Origin: Bacteroidales bacterium
Lineage (GTDB): Bacteria; Bacteroidota; Bacteroidia; Bacteroidales; UBA932
Length of the DNA stretch: 64,000 nucleotides
Assembly (NCBI GenBank): GCA_022653675.1
Contig: JALCST010000002.1
Coordinates: forward strand, 186,001 to 250,000
Direction: 5' to 3'
Part shown: piece by piece, positions 1 through 8,990 of the stretch
Layout: each line of letters starts with the position of its first letter
How positions within the stretch are numbered: the first letter of the stretch is position 1
Translations under genes and position numbers: made by a program
The notes under the pieces: generated by a model
The model's input: the letters and a program-made list of their open reading frames with translations, nothing else
Told to the model about the DNA's origin: nothing
Databases searched by the model: none

Positions 1-232
1 CCTTGCCGAATACGTCCAACCCTTTGCTTACGCTGATCTTCATTGCCGAAACGACCGAAAAGACGGCCACGATGGAAAATATGCCTATGGTGATTCCCAG
101 CAGCGACAGAAACGTGCGGAACTTGTCGGCCTTGAGTTGCGAGAGCGAAAACAGGGCGCTCTCCTTGACGAGACTACCGAAGATCCCCAAACCGGATCTT
201 TTCCTACGGGTATTATGGTCCATACGGTTCAT
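1..232 (-). CDS. MacB-like ABC transporter permease, N-terminal fragment (cut by window edge)
   Basis: The first 77 residues are present and the rest lies beyond the left edge. After a basic start (MNRMDHNTRRKRSG) comes a segment ending SLLGITIGIFSIVAVFSVV, a hydrophobic helix in the position and style of the first transmembrane segment of the MacB/FtsX permease family, which works with an ATPase in lipoprotein or substrate export. The start codon overlaps the mutS stop as ATGA, so it is probably translated by coupling to mutS. The family call rests on this N-terminal signature alone, and the ATPase partner is not in the window. Confidence 0.7.
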   Translation of the reverse strand, partial: MNRMDHNTRRKRSGLGIFGSLVKESALFSLSQLKADKFRTFLSLLGITIGIFSIVAVFSVVSAMKISVSKGLDVFGK

Positions 233-2889
233 TTCTTCTTTATGCCCGTTTCTTTCTGCAATTTGCGGATCTCGTCGAAAGCGTCCAACGGAGACATGGA
301 ATTCAGGTCCAGCGATCGGAGCTCGTCGCGGACAGCCGTAAGGAGAGGATCTTCGAGCTGGTATAACGACAATTGTATGCCTTCCTCCTTAAGTTCCTTC
401 ACCTTCGAAAGGTCTTTCTTCGGCGAGTTGCCGGAATCCGGAACATTATCTTTCTGCTGGCTTTCGAGTCCCTTCAGGGTTTCCTCCGCGATACGCACCA
501 CTTCCATCGGCATTCCCGCCAGCTGTGCGACATGTATCCCGAAACTGTGTTCGGACCCGCCGGGGACGAGCTTGCGCAGGAAAATCACCTGTCCGTCCGC
601 CTCCTTGGCCGAGATATGGAAATTGTGTACGCGAGGAAGGCGGTTTTCCAGTTCGTTCAATTCGTGGTAATGTGTGGCGAAAAGCGTTTTAGGCCTGTAA
701 GGCGAGGCATGGAGATACTCAACTATGGCCCACGCTATCGACATTCCGTCGTAAGTGCTCGTGCCCCTTCCTATTTCATCGAGAAGGACGAGGGATTTTT
801 CCGAAAGGTTATGCAGTATGGTCGCGGTTTCGGTCATCTCGACCATGAAGGTGGATTCGCCGCGCGATATGTTGTCGGAAGCGCCTACCCTGGTGAAAAT
901 CTTGTCTACGATCCCTATCTCGGCGGATTCGGCCGGCACGAACGATCCTATCTGGGCCAGCAGCACTATCAATGCCGTTTGTCTAAGGAGAGCCGATTTC
1001 CCGGCCATATTGGGACCGGTCAGTATGATGATCTGTTGGGAATCGTTGTCGAGGAAGAGGTCGTTCGCTATATAACTTTCCCCCTCGGGCATCATGGTCT
1101 CTATGACCGGATGCCTGCCCTGTTTTATGGTCAATTTATCGCCTTCATTCAACTTCGGGCGGCAATAACGGTTCGCCGTCGCCAATTCCGCGAAACCACA
1201 GAGGACATCGAGCCTGGCTATGGCATCCGCATTGCGCAGTATCACCGGCACCTTTTCCTGGATCTTCTCCACGAGTTTTCCGTAAAGCTTCGCTTCCAGG
1301 TCGAGTATATTGTTCTGCGCGGTGACTATCTGCTCTTCGTAATCCTTCAGTTCGGGCGTGATGTAACGTTCTGCATTCACAAGCGTCTGCTTGCGTATCC
1401 AGTCCTGAGGAACCTTGTCCTTGAAGGTATTGCGTACCTCGAGATAGTAGCCGAACACATTGTTGAAGCTTATTTTCAATGAATTGATACCTGTACGGCC
1501 TATCTCCCTGATGCGTATTTTCTCGAGGATGTCCGTTCCGTGACGGACGGTATTGCGATACTCGTCGAGCTGCGGATCAACTCCGGGAGCTATCACGTCC
1601 CCCTTGCCTATTGCTTGTGCGGGATCCGGAAGCAACGCCCCCTTAAGCAGGTCCCGAAGCCCTGCGCAGTCGTCCAGTTTAGATCCTATGGCGCTCACGG
1701 AGTTGGACCCCGAAGCCATGCAAAGCTTGCGTATGGGCTCTATCCTTTGCAGGCCGCGCATGAGTTGTACCGCTTCGCGCGGCAGGATGCGGCCTGCGGC
1801 AGCCTTGGAACTTATTCTCTCAAGGTCCCCTATCTCGCCGATCAGGTTTCTCGTCTCCTCCAGCTTGTCCTGGTTGGACAGAAAATAATCCACGGTATCG
1901 TAACGGCTTTCGAGCTCACCGATGTCCTTTTCCGGCAACGATATCCACTCGCGCAGGCGCCTGGAACCCATTCCGGACGAACATTTGTCGATCACGTCCA
2001 GCAGGGAGACCCCCTCTTCCCCGGCCAGGGAATGGAACAGTTCGAGATTCCGCACGGTGAAACGGTCCATCCAGACGAATTTCGACTGGTCTATCCTAGA
2101 TATGGAACATATGTTTCCGAGCCCGGTATGCTGGGTTATTTCGAGATAGCTCATGATCGCGCCGGCAGCCGTCAAAGCCAGCGTCATCCCTTCGACTCCG
2201 AACCCCTTCAGGGAAGCCAGGCCGAACTGCTTGCAAAGTTTGCCGTAGGCGGTTTCATATACGAAGGCCCATTCTTCTATGGTGGAAATATAAAACTTTT
2301 CTCCGGTGAAACGCTCTCTGAACCCTTTCTCGTACCCCTTTTGCAACAGCACTTCCTTGGGAGCGAAACTGTCGATGAGCATGCCTACATAATCCAGGGA
2401 ACCTTCCGCGACCTTGAACGTACCGGTCGAAATGTCGAGGAAAGCGACTCCGCCCTTATCCTTGCTGAAAAATGCACTCGCAAGATAATTGTTCTCCTTT
2501 TGCTTAAGCAAAAGGTCGTTGTAAGCCACCCCTGGCGTAACCAGTTCGGTTATACCGCGCTTTACCAGCTTCACGGCCAGCCTCGGGTCTTCGAGCTGGT
2601 CGCAGACGGCCACCTTGTAACCCGCCCTGACGAGTTTGGGCAGGTATGAATCCAGGGCATGATGCGGAAAACCGGCCATCTCGATATAAGTCCCGTGGCC
2701 GTTGGCACGTTTAGTAAGGACCAGACCGAGCACCTTGCTGGCCGTAAGGGCGTCTGTAGAATAGGTCTCGTAGAAATCCCCTACCCTGAAAAGCAGTATC
2801 GCCTCCGGGTTAAGGGCCTTCACCTTCAAATATTGCCGGATCATCGGCGTCTCGGATCTGTTTCCTTCTCTTTTACATTTGTCTGCCAT
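229..2889 (-). CDS. mutS: DNA mismatch repair protein MutS
   Basis: An 886-residue, full-length MutS that recognises base mismatches and small loops and starts mismatch repair with MutL. The N-terminal mismatch-reading motif FRVGDFYETY is at about residues 34-43. The ATPase end carries the Walker A GPNMAGKSALLRQ near residue 623, followed by LLDEIGRGTSTYDG and FATHYHEL. The start lies 17 bases downstream of a -7 box (TAATTTTG on the minus strand). The stop overlaps the start of a MacB-like permease gene, which is unusual company for mutS and probably only reflects read-through transcription. mutL is not in the window. Confidence 0.97.
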   Translation of the reverse strand: MADKCKREGNRSETPMIRQYLKVKALNPEAILLFRVGDFYETYSTDALTASKVLGLVLTKRANGHGTYIEMAGFPHHALDSYLPKLVRAGYKVAVCDQLEDPRLAVKLVKRGITELVTPGVAYNDLLLKQKENNYLASAFFSKDKGGVAFLDISTGTFKVAEGSLDYVGMLIDSFAPKEVLLQKGYEKGFRERFTGEKFYISTIEEWAFVYETAYGKLCKQFGLASLKGFGVEGMTLALTAAGAIMSYLEITQHTGLGNICSISRIDQSKFVWMDRFTVRNLELFHSLAGEEGVSLLDVIDKCSSGMGSRRLREWISLPEKDIGELESRYDTVDYFLSNQDKLEETRNLIGEIGDLERISSKAAAGRILPREAVQLMRGLQRIEPIRKLCMASGSNSVSAIGSKLDDCAGLRDLLKGALLPDPAQAIGKGDVIAPGVDPQLDEYRNTVRHGTDILEKIRIREIGRTGINSLKISFNNVFGYYLEVRNTFKDKVPQDWIRKQTLVNAERYITPELKDYEEQIVTAQNNILDLEAKLYGKLVEKIQEKVPVILRNADAIARLDVLCGFAELATANRYCRPKLNEGDKLTIKQGRHPVIETMMPEGESYIANDLFLDNDSQQIIILTGPNMAGKSALLRQTALIVLLAQIGSFVPAESAEIGIVDKIFTRVGASDNISRGESTFMVEMTETATILHNLSEKSLVLLDEIGRGTSTYDGMSIAWAIVEYLHASPYRPKTLFATHYHELNELENRLPRVHNFHISAKEADGQVIFLRKLVPGGSEHSFGIHVAQLAGMPMEVVRIAEETLKGLESQQKDNVPDSGNSPKKDLSKVKELKEEGIQLSLYQLEDPLLTAVRDELRSLDLNSMSPLDAFDEIRKLQKETGIKKK

Positions 2890-2905
2890 AACTTTCCCTG
2901 ACCAA

Positions 2906-2913
2906 CAAAATTA
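2906..2913 (-). promoter_or_regulatory. Candidate -7 box of mutS
   Basis: The minus strand reads TAATTTTG, an exact match to the Bacteroidota -7 consensus TAnnTTTG, 17 bases before the mutS start. No clear -33 TTG was required for the call. Confidence 0.5.
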
Positions 2914-2966
2914 ATCCTAATTCGCCATACTTCATACCTTAAAAACCAAAATCCTGCAAAAAGGAG

Positions 2967-2974
2967 TATCTTTG
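2967..2974 (+). promoter_or_regulatory. Candidate -7 box of ychF
   Basis: TATCTTTG matches TAnnTTTG and ends 17 bases before the ychF start. It lies about 55 bases from the divergent mutS box. Confidence 0.5.
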
Positions 2975-2991
2975 TAGAAACAATTTTTGAT

Positions 2992-4092
2992 ATGTCTCTG
3001 AGATGCGGTATTGTGGGCCTTCCCAATGTCGGAAAATCCACCCTTTTCAATTGCATAAGCTCTTCCAAGGCGCAGGCCGCCAATTTTCCATTCTGTACCA
3101 TAGAGCCCAATCTCGGTTCCACGAACGTTCCCGATGAAAGGCTGAACGTGCTCGAAAGCATCGTGCATCCCAAGCGCGTGATTCCGGCCACCGTCGACAT
3201 AGTCGACATCGCCGGCCTCGTACGCGGAGCAAGCAAAGGAGAAGGCCTCGGCAACCAGTTCCTCGCCAACATACGCGAAACAGACGCCATCCTGCACGTC
3301 ATCCGCTGTTTCGACGATCCGAACGTCGTCCATGTAGACGGCACCATAGACCCGGTAAGGGACAAGGAGGTCGTCGATACCGAACTTCAGCTGAAAGACC
3401 TCGAAACCATAGAGGGGCGCATATCCAAGACGGCAAAGGTGGCTGCGATCGGTGATAAGGATGCTAAAAGGGTTGAAAACGTGCTCGAACGGTATAAAGC
3501 GGTGCTGGACCAGGGCAAAAACGCACGCGAGGTAAAATTTGACGCCCCGGAAGACGTCAGGATCGCGAAGGACCTCTGCCTCCTTACCGCAAAGCCGGTA
3601 CTGTACGTCTGCAACGTTGACGAATCCTCCGCAGCGAACGGCAACGCCTATGTGGAAGCCCTGCGCAAGGAGATAGCCGGCGAAGATGCTGACATACTCG
3701 TGATAGCGGCGAAAATAGAGAGCGAAATAGCCGAAATGGACTCCTACGACGACCGCAAGCTCTTTCTCGACGAACTCGGGCTGAAACAGTCCGGCATAGA
3801 AAGGCTCGTACGCAAAGCTTACGACCTGCTCAGTCTCCAGACATATTTCACCGAAGGGGAACCGGAAGTCCGGGCATGGACCATTCACAAAGGGGACAAA
3901 GCTCCGAAAGCCGCCGGTGTCATCCACACCGACTTCGAAAAGGGCTTCATACGCGCCGAGGTGATCAAGTACGGGGACTTCGTAGAACTCAAATCCGATT
4001 CCGCATGCCGCGCCGCGGGAAAGCTCTACAGCGAGGGGAAAGATTACGTCGTCGAGGATGGTGACATAATGCATTTCCTTTTCAACGTGTAA
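2992..4092 (+). CDS. ychF: Redox-regulated ATPase YchF (Obg-family GTPase-like)
   Basis: A 366-residue protein matching the normal length of YchF/OLA1. The G1 motif GLPNVGKST is at residues 8-16, followed by the switch region, DIAGLVRGASKGEGLGNQFL, and the C-terminal TGS-like domain ending FLFNV. Members of this family bind ATP rather than GTP and associate with ribosomes; in Escherichia coli YchF affects oxidative-stress responses. The expected NKxD specificity motif is replaced by NVDE, as is usual for YchF. The gene is monocistronic and its 3' end overlaps the convergent EEP-family gene by 11 bases. Confidence 0.95.
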   Translation: MSLRCGIVGLPNVGKSTLFNCISSSKAQAANFPFCTIEPNLGSTNVPDERLNVLESIVHPKRVIPATVDIVDIAGLVRGASKGEGLGNQFLANIRETDAILHVIRCFDDPNVVHVDGTIDPVRDKEVVDTELQLKDLETIEGRISKTAKVAAIGDKDAKRVENVLERYKAVLDQGKNAREVKFDAPEDVRIAKDLCLLTAKPVLYVCNVDESSAANGNAYVEALRKEIAGEDADILVIAAKIESEIAEMDSYDDRKLFLDELGLKQSGIERLVRKAYDLLSLQTYFTEGEPEVRAWTIHKGDKAPKAAGVIHTDFEKGFIRAEVIKYGDFVELKSDSACRAAGKLYSEGKDYVVEDGDIMHFLFNV

Positions 4093-5098
4093 CCTTCTCA
4101 TCTTTCGTAAATATTTCTCGAAAACCGGATCCCCATATCAACAGTACGGGCAAATGGTCCGAGACCCCGCCGTTATAACGGGGACCGACATAAGCCCTGA
4201 ACGGCTTCACGCCCAGATAAGCCGCATCATCCTCCAGCAGGAAGGGAGCATCGTATACCACCGAACGGAAAAGCGCCGAATCGGCTGGCATGCCACGGCA
4301 CCCGTTTTTAGATCCTAAAATGAAATGGTCGATGCTTTCCCACTCTCCCCGGTATTTGACCGTTCCTTTCCAGTTAAAAGCCTCAACATGTACGAAATTT
4401 CCGAGGCCAGGCGCCAATTCATCAAAGGGTGCATTGAAATCACCCATCGCAATTACGGTACATGACGTATCCGCACAGGAGGAAAGAGTGCGGCAAGCAG
4501 CTACGCGTCCAGGACTCGAGGCCCTCTCTCCTCCGTATTTCGACGGGAAATGCACGACAATAAACTGCACCGTGTCTTCACAACGGTCTGAGAACACTCC
4601 CTTACAACAAAGGATTAGCCTCGTATGCCGGGTGGTATCAGGCATTTCAACTTCCACGAAATCAACACATAATGGCTTGAAATTTTCTTTCCGGTAAAGC
4701 ATCGCCACATCTATGCCACGCCTGTCGCGCGAATCCATGTGAATGATTCCGTAGCCCAGTTTGGAAAGCGGTGTCAGATTTACCAGGCGCCACAAGACCC
4801 CGTAATTTTCCACTTCGGCCAAACCGACCACCACGGGAAAAGTCCCGTAACGGTCCGCGACCGAAATTATGGTCTTGGCAATCGCATTACGTTTTTTATC
4901 GAACCTTTTCCTGCCCCATCTCATCTTTCCGAAAGCAGTGAAATCGTCGTCGGCTACGGAAGGATCGTCCGCGGAATCGAAAAAATTCTCCACATTCCAG
5001 AACATGACTACCCTGCCGGCACTGTCCGGGGATATCCCGAATCCCGCGATACCGGCCGATATGCCGAGACACAAACATATGCACTCAACCCACTCCAT
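4082..5098 (-). CDS. Endonuclease/exonuclease/phosphatase (EEP) family protein, exported
   Basis: A 338-residue protein with an N-terminal hydrophobic segment suggesting export or membrane anchoring. The EEP catalytic motifs appear in order: WNVENFFD, GLAEVEN, DSRDRRGIDVAMLYR, AMGDFNAPFDE, SIDHFILG and VSDHLPVLL. These supply the metal-binding and catalytic Asn, Glu, Asp and His residues of the DNase I/exonuclease III fold. Bacteroidota relatives are usually unassigned; the substrate could be nucleic acid, a phospholipid or an inositol phosphate. A GTG one codon upstream is possible, but ATG at 5098 is preferred. Its end overlaps ychF by 11 bases on the opposite strand. Confidence 0.82.
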   Translation of the reverse strand: MEWVECICLCLGISAGIAGFGISPDSAGRVVMFWNVENFFDSADDPSVADDDFTAFGKMRWGRKRFDKKRNAIAKTIISVADRYGTFPVVVGLAEVENYGVLWRLVNLTPLSKLGYGIIHMDSRDRRGIDVAMLYRKENFKPLCVDFVEVEMPDTTRHTRLILCCKGVFSDRCEDTVQFIVVHFPSKYGGERASSPGRVAACRTLSSCADTSCTVIAMGDFNAPFDELAPGLGNFVHVEAFNWKGTVKYRGEWESIDHFILGSKNGCRGMPADSALFRSVVYDAPFLLEDDAAYLGVKPFRAYVGPRYNGGVSDHLPVLLIWGSGFREIFTKDEKVTR

Positions 5099-5226
5099 CA
5101 CTCCGTCTTTTCACAACCGCTAAATAAGGGAGGAATATGGAACAAAACAAGACTGGAAACCGGATTTATCGATAGTCGAAAAAAATTCGTCCGATTCGCT
5201 TTATCGTATTTTATTCTTCAAAAAAA

Positions 5227-6579
5227 CTAAATGAGGTTGGTGAAGAAAATCACGGCAATGACGGCAGGGGCGGCGAATTTGATTATGAAAAAGAAAAAAT
5301 CGAGAAGCCAGTTCGCACCGTGCAGCCTGCCGCCATTGGTCATTTCGTCCTTGAAAGCGGCTTTGCCCAATTTCCATCCTACGAAAATCACGAGCAACAG
5401 GCCGCCGATCGTCATGAAGATATTGGCGGACATGAAATCGAAGAAATCGAAAATACTCTTTCCGAATATTTTGACTCCTCCGAGAACGCCTTGCGACAGG
5501 GAACAGACACAGCCGAGCGCTAATATCGACACGAACGAAACCAAAACAGCCGTTTTTCTCTTCATATGGCATTCCTCGATCAGAAAGGCTACGGGCACTT
5601 CCATAAGCGAAATCGAGGAAGTTATGGCCGCGAAGAACAGTATTATGAAGAACATGATGGCTATGATCGATCCCATCGGCATGTTTGCGAAGATATTAGG
5701 CAGTACCACGAACACCAGCCCGGGACCCTGTGCCGGCGAAACCCCGTAGGAGAAAACGGCCGGCATGATGGCACATCCCGCAAGTATGGCGAAGACCGTA
5801 TCTCCAAGTACTGTTCCTGCCGAAATACGCAGGATGTTTTCATCCTTACGTATGTAAGAAGCGTATGTCATGATCGTTCCCGCCCCGAGGGACAGCGAAA
5901 AGAAAGCCTGTCCTAGAGCAGCCAAAACTGTATTCCATCCCACATGCGAAAAATCCGGCTTGAAAAGGTATCTGAAACCGGCGGAAGACCCTGGAAGAGT
6001 CATGCTCCATATCACTATACCAACTATCATTACCAGCATGATGGGCATCATCCACTTGCTGGTCTTCTCGATGCCCCTGTTTACCCCGAAAATCACCACG
6101 AATCCCGTTATCGCCATGAAAGCCAAAGTATATAACAAAGGCTGGACCGGAGACGTGACGAAATCTTTGAAAATCCCGGAAAAAGCTGCACCATCACCTT
6201 TCGCAACCGCATGGAACCCGAATCCCAGGGATTTTACGAGGTAAGCCAAAGTCCATCCCCCAACTACAGAATAGAAGGATAGTATCGTTACGGCGGAGAG
6301 GACGGCGAGAATGCCTATTATGTTCCAATGCGAACCCGGGGCGAGTTTCCTGAACGCGCCGAATACGTTGGACTTGCTCCGTCGTCCTACGACCATTTCG
6401 CACAGCATCAACGGAAGGCAAATAACCAGGACAATACAGATATAGATTATTATGAATGCGGCACCGCCGTTACGGCCCACAAGATAGGGGAATCGCCACA
6501 GATTACCGAGACCCACAGCCGAACCGATCAGTGCGACGAGGGCACCGAAGCGATTGGAGAAATTATCCCTTTCGCCCAT
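5227..6579 (-). CDS. Sodium-dependent transporter, neurotransmitter:sodium symporter (NSS/SNF) family
   Basis: A 450-residue membrane protein with about 11-12 hydrophobic segments. The family signature for the sodium and substrate site is at the N-terminus (ALIGSAVGLGNLWRFPYL, about residues 16-33), as in LeuT and other bacterial NSS carriers. Such proteins import amino acids or related compounds with sodium; the exact substrate cannot be read from the sequence. The gene diverges from thyA with a 95-bp intergenic region that holds a -7 box for each direction. Confidence 0.93.
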   Translation of the reverse strand: MGERDNFSNRFGALVALIGSAVGLGNLWRFPYLVGRNGGAAFIIIYICIVLVICLPLMLCEMVVGRRSKSNVFGAFRKLAPGSHWNIIGILAVLSAVTILSFYSVVGGWTLAYLVKSLGFGFHAVAKGDGAAFSGIFKDFVTSPVQPLLYTLAFMAITGFVVIFGVNRGIEKTSKWMMPIMLVMIVGIVIWSMTLPGSSAGFRYLFKPDFSHVGWNTVLAALGQAFFSLSLGAGTIMTYASYIRKDENILRISAGTVLGDTVFAILAGCAIMPAVFSYGVSPAQGPGLVFVVLPNIFANMPMGSIIAIMFFIILFFAAITSSISLMEVPVAFLIEECHMKRKTAVLVSFVSILALGCVCSLSQGVLGGVKIFGKSIFDFFDFMSANIFMTIGGLLLVIFVGWKLGKAAFKDEMTNGGRLHGANWLLDFFFFIIKFAAPAVIAVIFFTNLI

Positions 6580-6605
6580 AACATTTGTCTTAAAGTTAGT
6601 GGAAA

Positions 6606-6613
6606 CAAATATA
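6606..6613 (-). promoter_or_regulatory. Candidate -7 box of the NSS transporter gene
   Basis: The minus strand reads TATATTTG (TAnnTTTG), 26 bases before the transporter start. Confidence 0.5.
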
Positions 6614-6661
6614 CTAAAAGTCGGCTTACCTTTATCCGCTCCAAACTCGGAACAAAATAAC

Positions 6662-6669
6662 TACTTTTG
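6662..6669 (+). promoter_or_regulatory. Candidate -7 box of thyA, very close to the start codon
   Basis: TACTTTTG matches TAnnTTTG and only five bases separate it from the thyA ATG. Transcription should therefore begin almost at the start codon, giving a leaderless or nearly leaderless thyA-folA mRNA. Confidence 0.5.
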
Positions 6670-6674
6670 TACGG

Positions 6675-7469
6675 ATGAAAGAATATTTGGACATGCTCCG
6701 CCACATCGAAGAGTGCGGCGTGAAAAGACCGGACAGGACAGGCACCGGCACGATAAGTGTTTTCGGCTATCAGATGCGTTTCCACCTCGAAGACGGGTTT
6801 CCGCTACTGACGACCAAGAAAGTCCATATGAAGTCGATTATTTACGAACTGTTGTGGTTTCTGGCGGGAGACACCAACATAGGATATCTGCACGACCATG
6901 GCGTAACCATTTGGGACGAATGGGCCGACATAAACGGGGATCTCGGTCCAGTTTACGGCCACCAGTGGCGTTCATGGCCGGATGAAAAGGGAGGGACCAT
7001 AGACCAGATATCCAACGTGATAGACCAAATAAGACGCAACCCTTATTCGAGGCGTCTGGTCGTTACGGCATGGAATCCGGCCGAAGTTGACATGATGGCC
7101 CTTCCACCGTGTCACTGCATGTTCCAGTTCTATGTCGCCGACGGGCATCTTTCATGCCAGTTGTACCAGCGCAGCGCCGATACATTTCTCGGAGTTCCAT
7201 TCAACATAGCATCCTACTCCCTTCTTACCATAATGGTAGCACAGGTATGCCATCTGAAGCCCGGCGACTTCGTTCACACCATAGGAGACGCACACATTTA
7301 CCTGAACCACCTCGACCAGGTTGCAACCCAGATATCCAGGGAACCAAGATCCCTGCCCAAAATGACTCTGAATCCCGATGTGAAGAATATCTTCGACTTC
7401 AGATACGAAGATTTCACCCTGACCGGTTACGATCCGTGGCCGGCCATAAAAGCTCCCGTAGCCGTATGA
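6675..7469 (+). CDS. thyA: Thymidylate synthase
   Basis: Exactly 264 residues, the length of the Escherichia coli enzyme. It methylates dUMP to dTMP using methylene-tetrahydrofolate, producing dihydrofolate. Visible motifs are RPDRTGTGT at the N-terminus, the catalytic-cysteine region [13 protein letters not shown], the substrate-binding [20 protein letters not shown] and the C-terminal KAPVAV. Its stop overlaps the folA start (ATGA), placing dihydrofolate production and recycling in one coupled operon. Confidence 0.98.
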   Translation: MKEYLDMLRHIEECGVKRPDRTGTGTISVFGYQMRFHLEDGFPLLTTKKVHMKSIIYELLWFLAGDTNIGYLHDHGVTIWDEWADINGDLGPVYGHQWRSWPDEKGGTIDQISNVIDQIRRNPYSRRLVVTAWNPAEVDMMALPPCHCMFQFYVADGHLSCQLYQRSADTFLGVPFNIASYSLLTIMVAQVCHLKPGDFVHTIGDAHIYLNHLDQVATQISREPRSLPKMTLNPDVKNIFDFRYEDFTLTGYDPWPAIKAPVAV

Positions 7470-7969
7470 GCATCTCACTCATAGCGGCAATAGGACGAAA
7501 CAACGTCATAGGACGTGACGGCGGAATGCCCTGGCATATCTCCGAGGATCTTAAACACTTCAAGAAGATAACCGTAGGACATACCGTGGTAATGGGACGC
7601 AGGACATGGGAATCCCTCGGATGCAAACCCTTGCCGAATCGCAGGAACATAGTAATTTCCGGTTCCATGCCGTTGGCATCGGGAATCGAGGTGCGGCATG
7701 ACGCCGGTTTCCTGGAGCAATACAGGGGAAACTCCTGCGAAGAGGAGATCTTCATCATCGGGGGAGGGCAACTTTACGGCAAGACGATCGGTATCGCCGA
7801 CAAGCTCTATATAACCGAGACGGACATCCCAATCGAAGGCGCAGACACCTTTTTTCCGAAGATAGACCTGAAAGAATGGGATTGCGTTTCAAACTCCGGA
7901 CCAATTATCGACGGAAAAAGCGGATCGACGGTAGTATTCAAGGAATACGAACGACATCGGCAGCACTGA
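7466..7969 (+). CDS. folA: Dihydrofolate reductase
   Basis: A 167-residue DHFR that reduces the dihydrofolate made by ThyA back to tetrahydrofolate with NADPH. The N-terminal stretch [19 protein letters not shown] leads into the active-site loop [25 protein letters not shown] and GGGQLYG are the NADPH-binding motifs. The frame stays open far upstream inside thyA, but the family N-terminus and the ATGA overlap fix the start at 7466. A bidirectional hairpin terminator follows. Confidence 0.96.
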   Translation: MSISLIAAIGRNNVIGRDGGMPWHISEDLKHFKKITVGHTVVMGRRTWESLGCKPLPNRRNIVISGSMPLASGIEVRHDAGFLEQYRGNSCEEEIFIIGGGQLYGKTIGIADKLYITETDIPIEGADTFFPKIDLKEWDCVSNSGPIIDGKSGSTVVFKEYERHRQH

Positions 7970-8003
7970 CCCGGTCCCCTGAAAGCAAGTCCTACACATA
8001 AAT

Positions 8004-8037
8004 AAAAAAACCGCCCCGGATACCGGAGCGGTTTTTT
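8004..8037. terminator. Bidirectional intrinsic terminator between folA and the OMP gene
   Basis: A 9-bp stem (CCGCCCCGG / CCGGAGCGG) with a 3-base loop has a run of A on its left and a run of T on its right, so it can stop transcription from both converging genes. The single C-A mismatch on the + strand is a G-T wobble on the minus strand. Confidence 0.85.
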
Positions 8038-8069
8038 CAATTATATTTTCCTGACTCTTAAGGTATCCG

Positions 8070-8948
8070 TTAGAAACGGATACCGATCTTGAGTTGTGGA
8101 AATGTGAATGCTCTTATGTTGTGATTGCATGCGTAGTAAGGATCGGACCCTTGGACAGCAAGGTGCAGAAGACCGTATGAGTATGCGATCGGTGCCACCT
8201 CGAATCCTATGTTCAGTCCCGGGAGTATCGCGTAGGATACACCTCCCACCAGTCCGCCGGAAAAAGCAAGCGCCTGGCCTGCAACTCCGCTCGCACGGTA
8301 AAGAGCTATCTCCTCCTCGGACTCGTCACTGGACAATTCTCCTGTGTAAGGGTAAAATGCTTCGATTCGGGCCATCTGGAATCCTCCAAAGACTCCGGCA
8401 TAGGCGTCAACCCTCGGGTTGCGCGTGTTGAAGTGGTAATTGGACCCCACTCTCACGTTCAGCTTGTGCGATACGTTCCCCATAATAGCCTTGCTCGGGT
8501 ATGTCGACAGATCAGGGTCTGGCTCTTCGGTGAGCGGATCCTTGATCGTCGTACCCTCCATATAGTTCTTCGTCGGCTGCAGATTCACGTTGTACATACC
8601 GAGCAGGTTGATGTCGATATGATTGGTAATGAAATACTGTGCCTGAAGACCCGCTATGTTCGCAAGACTGTTGACGTTGAACGACCCGATGTTGAACACA
8701 GCCTCAGACAGATCAGACGAGATGTAGGCGTCGTCACCTATCCCGATCCCGTTGGTCGAACTTGCCTTCGAAAGAAGGTAAAACAACCCGTCGTAATCGT
8801 TCAGGTATCCGGACTCGCCCGTCACCAGGTTGAACTGCCACTGGCCGGCCCTTGGAGCAAACATACACTCACAACAGTCGCCTGACTGTGCCATCAAAGG
8901 CACAGCCAATAGAACTGTCAATAGTAATATGCTTAGTTTTTTTAACAT
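8070..8948 (-). CDS. Outer-membrane beta-barrel protein, partner of the giant lipoprotein
   Basis: A 292-residue protein with a clear signal peptide (MLKKLSILLLTVLLAVPLMAQ) and a mature start rich in cysteine (SGDCCECMF). The rest alternates in a beta-barrel manner and ends LKIGIRF, with the terminal phenylalanine typical of outer-membrane barrels. No named family was recognised. It lies 42 bases downstream of the 1476-residue lipoprotein gene on the same strand with no terminator between them, so the two are probably co-expressed. The CCxC cluster at the mature N-terminus might form disulfides or bind a partner; this is inference. Confidence 0.75.
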   Translation of the reverse strand: MLKKLSILLLTVLLAVPLMAQSGDCCECMFAPRAGQWQFNLVTGESGYLNDYDGLFYLLSKASSTNGIGIGDDAYISSDLSEAVFNIGSFNVNSLANIAGLQAQYFITNHIDINLLGMYNVNLQPTKNYMEGTTIKDPLTEEPDPDLSTYPSKAIMGNVSHKLNVRVGSNYHFNTRNPRVDAYAGVFGGFQMARIEAFYPYTGELSSDESEEEIALYRASGVAGQALAFSGGLVGGVSYAILPGLNIGFEVAPIAYSYGLLHLAVQGSDPYYACNHNIRAFTFPQLKIGIRF

Positions 8949-8990
8949 TCGCTCGTGTCGTTAATTATGAACAATTGCTTACTGTTAAAA

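Noticed and set aside
373..2649. Long open frames on the + strand opposite mutS
   Set aside because: They have no recognisable domains and lie fully antisense to a complete, well-conserved mutS; they are shadows of its codon bias.
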